Assembly: GCA_913774355.1 (NCBI GenBank)
Contig: CAJYGB010000007.1
Span: forward strand, 1 to 64,000
Direction: 5' to 3'
Length of the DNA: 64,000 bases
Origin: an uncultured Chryseobacterium sp.
GTDB lineage: Bacteria > Bacteroidota > Bacteroidia > Flavobacteriales > Weeksellaceae
Both the position numbers and the translations under genes were made by a program. The notes beneath the pieces were generated by a model that saw only the letters and a list, made by a program, of their open reading frames with translations, was not told the origin of the DNA and ran no database searches. Positions 53,471 to 62,300 of this stretch are shown piece after piece. Each line of letters begins with the position of its first letter. Position 1 is the first letter of the stretch.

Positions 53471-54311
53471 GATTACCATTTCATTTCTCCGGTGTTGACC
53501 TTGGCACCTAATTGCAGTCCGGTTTCAAACGTAAGATCCGGATATTTTGCTTTGATGGATTGAACCAATTCTTCTGAAGTCTTGGCTGTTCGAAGTGCCT
53601 CTTAATAATTTTTGATATATTCTTTGGTGTGAACCAATGATTTTAAGTTAAAAGAATCTGAATTTTTGGCATGTGCAGGGATAACGGTTGCCGATTCATA
53701 TTCAGCAATTTTATCCAGTACGTCAATCCATTGCTGGCGGTCCGAAGCAGTCTGTGCATCGGCCATCCATAAATTAAAAGTATTGCCGAATATATTGATG
53801 CCGCCAATTACAGCCTTCGCTTCCGGAATCCACAGGAAGGTTTTATCAGGAAACTGTTCCAGAACGATGACCTTCAGCGCATACCCTTCCAGATCGATCT
53901 GGTCGCCATTCAGGACCTGCAGTAATACAACTTTACTGGTGATTTTATCCCCCAGGCGGCCGCCCCATACTTCCAGCTTCTTCTGTGAGGAAGCTTTAAT
54001 TTTTTCAACTACTGCAGGTACGGCGTAGGCAGTTACTTTCGGGAAATATTTTTTAAATACCTCAAGCCCGAAATAAAAATCCGGATCATTATGGGAAATA
54101 TAAATTGCTTTGAGATTTTTTCGGACGACCGGATTCTCTGTGCCACTGTTTCGGCATCTGCCAGTGTAAACTACGCATCCACCAATACAGCATCTTCCTT
54201 ACCGGATATAATTACTGAAGCTACTCCAAAGCTATCTTCGGATGCATTGAATATTTCAGGGCTCAATGGTCCTGCTTGAACTGTTCTGAAGTTTTTTTGT
54301 TGGTTTTCCAT
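53471..54311 (-). pseudogene. Broken metallo-beta-lactamase-fold hydrolase gene
   Basis: From the ATG at 54311 the frame reads MENQQKNFRTVQAGPLSPEI, then VIISGKEDAVLVDA and an in-frame TAG (54171-54173). After FTLADAETVAQRIRSS the reading moves to another frame near a T homopolymer (54116-54121), continuing NLKAIYISHNDPDFYFGLEV. An in-frame TAA follows at 53602-53604 after IKNY, then EALRTAKTSEELVQSIKAKY to the final stop. At least two stops and one frameshift thus interrupt an otherwise recognisable gene of about 280 codons. It lies next to other damaged genes. Confidence 0.8.
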
Positions 54312-54366
54312 AATAAATATTTGTATGATTAGATTGATACGATTGATTACTGAATTGCTCTATCAA

Positions 54367-54756
54367 TTAATGATATGCGTCTGCCACTGTTTTGCTGTCT
54401 ACAAACTGTTCGAAACTAATGATTTTTCTCTTATGAAGTTTCCAGAGGTGTGTTACCCTTGCTTCAAAGTACCGGCCGGTTGTATTACTTGTGCCGCTAT
54501 AGGTTCCGTATGCTACAACCTGATCACCGTCTGCCTGATAATTTTCGGGAGTAAATTTGTGATTGTCCCATTCACTTCCGAGCTTGCTGAAAACACTTCG
54601 GGTAATTTCTTCCAGGCCGATATAGGTGCCGCCATAAGGGAAACCTTTCGCTTCGGTCCAGCTGATATTTTCGTCGGCATACAGGGCAAGATTGCGTCCG
54701 TTCTCCTCAGAATTTTTGCCTTCATACGTACTTTTAATAATGTCTACGTTATTCAT
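54367..54756 (-). CDS. SnoaL/NTF2-like protein
   Basis: The start at 54756 (MNNVDIIKSTYEGKNSEENG) gives 129 residues with the SnoaL-like pattern (LALYADENISWTEAKGFPYG, VVAYGTYSGTSNTTGRYFEA, VTHLWKLHKRKIISFEQFVD). It appears intact, although both neighbours are damaged. The three genes may once have formed a regulated unit with the Crp/Fnr gene upstream. Confidence 0.75.
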   Translation of the reverse strand: MNNVDIIKSTYEGKNSEENGRNLALYADENISWTEAKGFPYGGTYIGLEEITRSVFSKLGSEWDNHKFTPENYQADGDQVVAYGTYSGTSNTTGRYFEARVTHLWKLHKRKIISFEQFVDSKTVADAYH

Positions 54757-54832
54757 ATTGTAATTTTTTAGTGAAGTAGGAGACAAAGGTAAGCCGGGTT
54801 TGGACGTAAAAAGATTGAACTATATGAATAAA

Positions 54833-55315
54833 TCATAATAATTTTTTTTGGACAATCTTATGGCGTATCCGGCTCACAAATTCATGGCTGATGCCAAGAT
54901 AGGCTGCACTGTGAACATCGGTAAGCCTTTGCGCCAGCAGAGGATACTTTTTGATGAAATTAAGATAGCGCTGATCAGACTGTACGCTCAGGTTCTCAAT
55001 CATACGACGCTGCAGGGCCACATAGAAACGCTGCGTCATTACCCGGAAAAGTTTTTCTATCCCTTGTATATGATTATAAGCGTATTCTTTATCATTCTTA
55101 CTTATCATTAATATTTCACTTTCCTCAATGTCATCAATGTTCAACTGAGAAGGATGCTGATGCGTAAAGCTGTCTATATCCGCTAGCCACCAGCCTTCCA
55201 TGGCAAAATATAAAATCTGCTCGACAGTATCTTGATTGGTATGATATACCTTAAAAAGCCCCTTGGTGACAAATGCTTCAAATCCTGACATTTCCCCCTC
55301 TTTGAGTATTGTTTA
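54833..55315 (-). pseudogene. Crp/Fnr-type regulator gene, N-terminally truncated
   Basis: The open frame from ATG 55291 gives 152 residues (MSGFEAFVTKGLFKVYHTNQ and on) ending in a partial Crp-type HTH region (HSAAYLGISHEFVSRIRHKI). Intact relatives have about 190 residues. The family-typical text TILKEGE precedes the ATG in frame and is cut by TAA at 55313-55315, so the cyclic-nucleotide-binding-like domain has lost its first strands. The remaining protein might still be made but would be incomplete. Confidence 0.65.
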
Positions 55316-55391
55316 ATAGTCGGCTACTAAGGAAAAAAAGACTTTAAAATAAGACAGGTAAATACATAAGCGGTATGGATGAGCTTCATAT

Positions 55392-55514
55392 TTAAAATAC
55401 AGCAACTCCTGGAGTAAAAGCAGAAAAGAATATGGGCTTTCTATGAGAGCCGGCTTTCTCTTTATCAACAGAATCATCTTTTTCAGTACATTCTGCCATC
55501 GCCGGATTTTTCAT
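55392..55514 (-). CDS. 40-residue gene remnant after the AAA ATPase gene
   Basis: An ATG at 55514, preceded by AAAGGC, opens 40 codons (MKNPAMAECTEKDDSVDKEK, then AGSHRKPIFFSAFTPGVAVF) ending at TAA 55392-55394. Position (29 bases after the ATPase stop) and the KPIFF....PGV text recall the start of DUF4157 proteins found in contractile injection loci, but the match is short. It may be the stub of such a gene cut by a deletion; the identity is uncertain. Confidence 0.35.
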   Translation of the reverse strand: MKNPAMAECTEKDDSVDKEKAGSHRKPIFFSAFTPGVAVF

Positions 55515-55543
55515 TTGCCTTTTTTTATTGGTGGCTGGGGGTA

Positions 55544-56878
55544 TTAAGGCGTCTGATCGGAAAGCTTTGAACTGCTTTTCTCTGAATTAAATGCAGATGA
55601 TTGATTTTCAATGGACAAAGCTTGCAATAAAATATCTGAAGTAAGCTGTTTTTCACCGGTTTTATATAAAGCCAAAGCACAACGACGGATCACATTGACA
55701 ATACATCCACCGGATATTTCGGCCTCAGCAGCAGTTCTCAATAATTCTTCCCTGTTTTCCTGTAGCCAATCGTCAGGAATCATCTGCTTCCATAAGCTGA
55801 GCCTGGTATCCTGGTCGGGCATCGCGAAATACAGGACCGATTGAAAGTTCGTGGAAAACGCCTTTACAGGATTATCTTTAGGATGGGTAATAGCCATGAT
55901 TATCATTCCGGGAAAATCTTCGATGCGCTGAAGAAGATAAGACCTTATTTCCTGATTGATTTCCCAGCGGTTTTGTAAAGCGTATTCAGAATTCATTTCC
56001 ATTAATTTATAAGCTTTATCGAAAAACAGGACCCAGTTCTTTTGCTCGGCAAAGTCAAAGATACGGGCAATATTTTTTTCGGTTTCTGCAGTACATGCCG
56101 CAGTAATTAAGGACACATCGATTCGGTAAACATCCATGCCGTGTTGCTTTCCCAACAGTGATGCAGTCAGGGTCTTTCCTGTTCCCGGAGGACCGTAAAA
56201 CAGGCATCGGTAACCTGGTTTTATATATTTGTCAAGATTCCAGCGTGACCTGATTTCCTGCGCATGGCAAAGCCATCCCGAAATATTTTCCAATTCTGTC
56301 ATTAAAGAGGGGGTAACAATGAGATCATTCCAATCGAGAGGGGTGGTTATTAACTTTGCAGGAAAATCTGTGCTGTAATCCGGTTTGTAATTTTTATTTT
56401 TCAGCACTTTGGCGAGGAACTCTTCCGATACACAGAGTTTTCCGCTGAGGAAAGGTTCGCCTTTTCCCTGTTCTTCAAGGTGCAGAATGTTTTGCCTGTA
56501 AAACCAGTGTTCTTTGCCGAATAGCTGCATTACCCGCAAACGGTTTTGAGGATCCTCAAGAGATAATAAAAAAGCAGCAGTTTCTCCGGTTGGCAGAAAA
56601 CCTTTATGCGAACTTCCTTTCCAGCCTCCGAATTCGGTGTAAGGGCGGTCGAGATTCTTATTCAGGATAAAAAACAGATCCAGTGTCTGAGGATTGAGAT
56701 GTGGCATAAGAGCCAACAGCAAAACGATGATTTCTTCCCAATCCGGATCCTGCCCGGTAAGAGCAGAAAGCTCTTTTCCGTCTAAGGGTACTTCCCGAAG
56801 GGATTTATAATGACCTTCCTGCCCAAAATATAAGGATAAAGCAGTTTGTAGAATTTCTGAAAAAATTGAATCAAACAT
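55544..56878 (-). CDS. AAA ATPase of contractile-injection-system type, degenerate
   Basis: The 444-residue protein has a helical N-terminal domain of about 200 residues and an AAA domain starting LIVTPSLMTELENISGWLCH. Walker A is intact (YGPPGTGKTLTA). Walker B reads WVLFFDKAYKLM, where the family has DEAD: the catalytic Glu is Lys. The family arginine finger (RRFQS in relatives) reads STNFQS. The overall text (GYRCLFYGPPGTGKT, YRIDVSLI, YLLQRIEDFPG, AMPDQDTRLSLW) fits the Afp15-like eCIS ATPases. It may have become a binding-only protein. Confidence 0.8.
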   Translation of the reverse strand: MFDSIFSEILQTALSLYFGQEGHYKSLREVPLDGKELSALTGQDPDWEEIIVLLLALMPHLNPQTLDLFFILNKNLDRPYTEFGGWKGSSHKGFLPTGETAAFLLSLEDPQNRLRVMQLFGKEHWFYRQNILHLEEQGKGEPFLSGKLCVSEEFLAKVLKNKNYKPDYSTDFPAKLITTPLDWNDLIVTPSLMTELENISGWLCHAQEIRSRWNLDKYIKPGYRCLFYGPPGTGKTLTASLLGKQHGMDVYRIDVSLITAACTAETEKNIARIFDFAEQKNWVLFFDKAYKLMEMNSEYALQNRWEINQEIRSYLLQRIEDFPGMIIMAITHPKDNPVKAFSTNFQSVLYFAMPDQDTRLSLWKQMIPDDWLQENREELLRTAAEAEISGGCIVNVIRRCALALYKTGEKQLTSDILLQALSIENQSSAFNSEKSSSKLSDQTP

Positions 56879-57486
56879 TATTGTTACCAGATGAATATTA
56901 GATCTTGATGAATATTGTCTTCATAATCACTCCACAGCCTAATTTAAAGACCACAATATACTTAATTAAATCATTCACTACATATAATTCTGCAGATTAT
57001 TAAGTCTGTATAAGAGTTAAATAATTGATTAACATGGATCTGCGTTTTTTTTTCTGTTGAGGGTATTTGCCTGAAGGCGGATTAGTACCCCTTACCAGTC
57101 GGGAGCATCTGTCTGAATTTTTCAAATGTGGTGACTTTACTGCAACTACAGATTGGGAAGGGCGAAAAACTTTCACAGGACTTAAAAAAAAGTGAATTTT
57201 GAATTCTAAAGAAGAGTGAATAACAATTTTGTCTAACAGTTATTGAAAACAGCAGACCGGAAATATATGATATATAGGCCATATTGTTGATATAAAATTC
57301 CCAGGTATGCACAAAAATGTCTTTCGGGATAAAATGATTATAAAATTCACTGATAAAAAGAGTGACAAGAGAATCAAAATTACCATCGCTTAGAAATACA
57401 AAGCTTCATATATGGCCACGGAATTCTGAATGATCAGAGCCTTTCTCAAATTATCAATTTTATTAAAAACTAATTTCAGCAATTCA
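56879..57486. other. Region between ATPase and tail-fibre-like genes
   Basis: It separates the minus-strand ATPase from the plus-strand fibre genes, so it should hold two divergent promoters; none matched TAnnTTTG well. A 76-codon minus-strand frame (57082-57312) has no family features. No hairpin stood out. Confidence 0.4.
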
Positions 57487-58317
57487 ATGAATACACCATT
57501 AAATACAATTTTAAATTGGTTCAAAACTGGGGAAATTCCTACGGAAGCACAGTTTGAAGCAACATTTTTAGCCTTTTTTCATAAAGATGATCCAATTCCA
57601 AGGGAAAATATTAAAGGGTTAAAAGAAATTCTTCAGTCATTTGTCGAAGCAGGAGCATTTCAGGAGCATTTAAAAGATCCTGAGGCACATTCCGGCTATC
57701 TGGCTTTGCTGAATGCCGGTAATCTAACCTCCACTAATGTGAGCAGCTGGAAAAATAAACTCGGAATCGGCAGTATGGCGACAACCGACAGCTCTGATCA
57801 GACAGGTAATACGTATACTAAAATCCAGATAAACGGCTTCGTTGACGCATTGAAGAACACAGATAAAGAACTGGCGCTGAAGATAGAAGATATAAGCAAG
57901 ATACTTTTATCTAATGACCTGTCTTTAGATGAACTCCAGGAAATTGTTGATTTTATAAAAAAAAGCCGGGATGATCTTGAAGCTTTAAAGGCAGGCTTGC
58001 CTGAAGATAAAATAAAGCTTCTGCTTGACTATAACGGATTGAACAGCCCCAGAAACCAGCAGGAATTCAACAAACAAATGTACGATAAGGTACTTTTAAT
58101 ATCAGAGACACGTACCAGTGCAGTAGTACAGGTCACGGAAAGTGCTGTATTCCCTAATGTTCTTGAAACGGAAAATGTAATCATCCAGGCCCGGGACAGC
58201 GTGACCGGCAAAAAAATAAATATCGACGATTATGCCACCAATCAGACTATAGAGGTTAAAATATTTGGTGACCTCGTCAATCCAATCAACATTCTCATTT
58301 TAAAAGTTAAACCATAA
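57487..58317 (+). CDS. Tail-associated protein, first of the fibre genes
   Basis: The start at 57487 (MNTPLNTILNWFKTGEIPTE) is preferred to the ATG at 57430. The 276-residue product carries HLKDPEAHSGYLALLNAGNL and DLSLDELQEIVDFIKKSRDD, text that recurs in tail- and baseplate-associated proteins of Bacteroidota phages and injection systems. The C-terminus is beta-rich. No signal peptide. It is followed after ten bases by the second fibre gene. Confidence 0.65.
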   Translation: MNTPLNTILNWFKTGEIPTEAQFEATFLAFFHKDDPIPRENIKGLKEILQSFVEAGAFQEHLKDPEAHSGYLALLNAGNLTSTNVSSWKNKLGIGSMATTDSSDQTGNTYTKIQINGFVDALKNTDKELALKIEDISKILLSNDLSLDELQEIVDFIKKSRDDLEALKAGLPEDKIKLLLDYNGLNSPRNQQEFNKQMYDKVLLISETRTSAVVQVTESAVFPNVLETENVIIQARDSVTGKKINIDDYATNQTIEVKIFGDLVNPINILILKVKP

Positions 58318-58327
58318 AAATAAAAAT

Positions 58328-59347
58328 ATGAACAACAATGCAGTGATAAGCAATAATGCGCATCAGGATAATTTTTTCGGAGAGCTCAGACGTACCCGAT
58401 TTCAACAGTTTACCTCGCTTCCAAGCACAGATGGAGTTCCGGCCGGCTGGGTAATTGATTATAAAGGTCAGTTGCATCAATGGAACGGAACCGAATGGAT
58501 CAACCTGGCGCAGAATTATGTGCATCCCGATTATCCGCTTACAAATAATCCGTTTCAGACCGACCAGACGAGTGGTCTTATGTTGCTGAGCCAGATCCTT
58601 ACCAACAGTTCGGGGCATGTCATTAAAATAGCCGGCCGGAATCTTACCAATGCCGATATTGTTTCCATTTTCCTGAATGATGCCATCCAGTCGGGTACTT
58701 TTACCTGGTCATCAAATAAGATTAAAACCTACATTGAAAATCTGATCGGGCAAAGCCTTACGGGAGCGCTGATTTATCAACCCGGAGGTTATATTCCTTC
58801 TTCCGTCAAAGGCTCTATGACAGCGCCGTCCCCAGTGACGTCAGCCACCATCAAAACAGGAATGGTATGGGTGATTACCGCCAGCGGTTGGATTGGCAAT
58901 GAACCCGTTTCAATTGGTGACCACCTTATTGCCAATACCGATAATGCTTCCGGCACCACGGCCAATTATCAGATTATTGAAAAAGGAATTCCTGATATTG
59001 TAGATGCTACAGAATCGGTGAAAGGACTGATCCAGGTCGCTACGGATGTGGAAGCTGTCGCCGGAACAGATGCGTTAAAAGCCATGACGCCGAAATCTAC
59101 AAAAGCGGTTCTGGATGCAAAAATTAAATCCGGTACCTGGCAGATCGGTGACGGCTCATCCGTTACTTTCACGATTACCCATGGCTGGAATACCCGCAAT
59201 GTCGATTATATCTGCTACCGCAATGCCGATAACAGGAAAATCAATCTAAGCTGCGTACCTACCTCTGTCAATGATGTGCAGATCGATGTACTGGCATCCC
59301 TTACCCCAAATGAATACAGAATTACCTTAACCGCAAGAATAGACTAA
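58328..59347 (+). CDS. Tail-fibre-like protein
   Basis: The 339-residue protein has an N-terminal domain with DGVPAGWVIDYKGQLHQWNG, a middle with GALIYQPGGYIPSS, and the tail-fibre repeat VKGLIQVATDVEAVAGTDAL, followed by KAMTPKSTKAVLDAK. It ends in a beta-rich tip. The stop overlaps the next start by one base (TAATG). It is probably a short fibre or an adaptor joining the long fibre to the baseplate (inference). Confidence 0.75.
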   Translation: MNNNAVISNNAHQDNFFGELRRTRFQQFTSLPSTDGVPAGWVIDYKGQLHQWNGTEWINLAQNYVHPDYPLTNNPFQTDQTSGLMLLSQILTNSSGHVIKIAGRNLTNADIVSIFLNDAIQSGTFTWSSNKIKTYIENLIGQSLTGALIYQPGGYIPSSVKGSMTAPSPVTSATIKTGMVWVITASGWIGNEPVSIGDHLIANTDNASGTTANYQIIEKGIPDIVDATESVKGLIQVATDVEAVAGTDALKAMTPKSTKAVLDAKIKSGTWQIGDGSSVTFTITHGWNTRNVDYICYRNADNRKINLSCVPTSVNDVQIDVLASLTPNEYRITLTARID

Positions 59348-62300
59348 TGATCGCACCTGAATATTTTAATAATCACATCGCCGTAGAAGGCGAAATTATT
59401 GTGAAAAGAGTTCCAAACGATACAGGTTCTGTGTTGGTTTGGAACTCTGCAACGAAAAAATTAAGCATCAGAACACATGCAGAAATTGTGTCGGATCTTA
59501 ATTTGGCAACTGTAAATACGAATCAGCTAATCACAGGCATAAAATCTTTCGTGACATCGGGAGGTAATTATGCTCCCTTTAATAATACTTTACAGATCTA
59601 TGCTGATGACGGTTCGTTACCTTCGATGACTTATTCTAAAGGCGGTTCCCATGTAGGCCAGATCATGTTCAATTCTGATGGTTTTTATTTTAAGAATGGA
59701 GATGATAACGCATTTTATAATGTGAAAGCAGGTGGCTTTGAGAAAAGTAATTCGGATAACAATCATGTATTACTAGGAGGGGGAGGACATAAGGATGTCT
59801 CGGATTTTGCATCATCAGCTGATCTTACTAACCTGGTGACAAAGAACACGGAGCAAACTATTACAGCGGATAAGGTATTTAAAAAGATTACCACCACCGA
59901 TTGGGTAATTCCTAAATTCCTGGCATTTCCCGATGCATCCGGCTCCATGCCGAACTATATCGGATTTTATATGTGGAATTCCCAATGGCAGGTTAACTGG
60001 AGGGATTCGTCAAACACTCATTTGTATCAGTTGCTTGATATCGACGGGCTCAGCAAGAATGCAACTTTCTACGGAAATACCACTTCTCCTAAATTTACGA
60101 CCCCGGGCGGGAATTCAGACCAGTGGAATGAAGCCTACCATTCCATTGGTAATTATGTTACTTTAAATACCGATCAAAATATAGAATCATTAAAATGGTT
60201 TAATAACAGAACAGGGACTAATGGATTTAATGAAACTTCATTGATTGTAGCCGGATGGAATGGTTCTAAGGCCGGCATATCTTTTTTCTCTTCAGGTATG
60301 GATATTGGGAGTGTGCAGTTCGACGGATACTTTAATTTTAGAGTTGAATCAGGTGCAGGCAATTATACAAATACAAAAGCAGCAGGATATATTAAAGAAG
60401 GTTCTTCTGATAATCATTTTTTAACAGGAGACGGGGGGCATTATGATGGTAGAAAAAAAGAAGACGATTGGTTCCATTCAGCAAGAAATTTTCCTCAGGG
60501 TACGTTAATTCAAACAGATGTAGATTATTCTCAAACCTATGGAGACCAGTTTCTTTTAGAAATGAAAGGAAATATGTATGGAGGGGGAAATCCTTTAATA
60601 GCAAATATACAAGGATACATTTACTACGATACCATTATTGCAAGATCCGGTTATTCTACATTATATTACTGGAATTATATAATTGCCTTAAACCTTAATG
60701 GCAAGCTTTGTTTCTGGTTCCCTTCATTATCTTACTGGCAGGGATTCGATGTGAAAGTAACAATAGGTAACGGTGGCTTGGAGCAGGGAAAAAACAGGGT
60801 TGTTTCTGTATCCGACAATCCGGATCCGGGAGGAACTAAAAGAGTGGAGATCACTCTTGAGCATTTACTTACCAAAGAACAGCTGATTTCCGGAAATACT
60901 TTTTGGGAAAAGAAAAATATTGCCAGCTATTGGGCTATGGATTCCGATAAGGATGTTGCTGTACTGAATGGAAGCAATGCCCAACGGTTATTATCAGGTG
61001 GGATATTAGCCTCTGATGGCTATACTGATTCACAACATATTCCTGCATACGGTATTCATGCGAAAGGTTCTATTCAGTCTGACGAAGGTTTCGTAAACCG
61101 ATACTATAAAGTCAACCAAAGAAATAAAATATGGAATTTCGGAGATTCTACGGCTTGGGGATTATCTTATTTTCAAGGTAGCTATCACAGTCTAGGCGAA
61201 GGGATCTCCTTCCATTTCGGTGATGCCGGAGACTATAAGTTTTTTGTGAAGGATAATGGGAATATTTACACGAAAAACGATATAACAGCTGGAAATTTTT
61301 TTAATGGCAAAGGCTTATATTCACCGGTATTATCAGGAGGTCAGGTAATACATGCAGGCAATAGTAACGAGCTTTATCTGGGAAATCCCGTAGTTTCGAA
61401 TGTTTATCTTGAGAGCGGTAACAGTAATTTATTGCACAACAGATCCGGATATGGTGCAGGAATTATCTGGGATCAGCATAATTTCAATCCAAATAATTAC
61501 ATTCCGACCTCCCATTCTGTTTATAACATTACCCAGAGCGAAATAAACGGCTGGAGACAGTATGTAGGGTATTGGGATAACAGAAATATTCAGCCGGCAC
61601 ATTTGGGAACACAGAAGCTGCAGATCGGTTTTACCAACTGGTTCAATAACGGAGACCAGGCGAACCATTATGCAGACTACCTTCATTTTGGAGGTTATCA
61701 GGACGGTTCGGGAGGAAACCAGAACCTGGTTATGTTCAGCAAAAACGGTTTTGGGCTAAGACAGTTTCAAGGAAGCTGGCAGGGTGTTTCAAAGTATCAG
61801 TCCTATGTTGATTATTGGAATACTGGACACTTCTCTCAGGGAGATATAAATGCTTGGCAGTTTAATAGGTTTAACACACAACCTATGAGTCTCCTGAGTT
61901 CGGCAAACAATGCAAATAATTTAACCTCTTCCGGATTTTATCAGATTGGTTATGGTACGCAGAACAGTGGTGCTAATTTAGGTATTAATGATAATGTGAG
62001 AGGATTACTTCATTTTGAAACTGAAAATACATATTCCGCTTCACAAATCCAGACCCAGAGGTATGAAGGCAATATTCTCTCCAGAACCAAAGCTGATGGA
62101 GTCTGGTCCGAATGGGTAAGGCACTGGGGCAACAACGATTTTAATCAATCGGATATTAATAATTGGAACAGCAAAGCCAATGGTAATCATACCCATCTAT
62201 CATTATATAATGAGGAGCATAATGGTGATGTTGATACCCATACTTTATTGGACGATAATAAATTTAAGTTTGTCCATAGAATTAGTGCAGGATCTGTAGG

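Noticed and set aside
57082..57312. 76-codon minus-strand frame before the fibre genes
   Set aside because: No family, no hairpin and no start signal.
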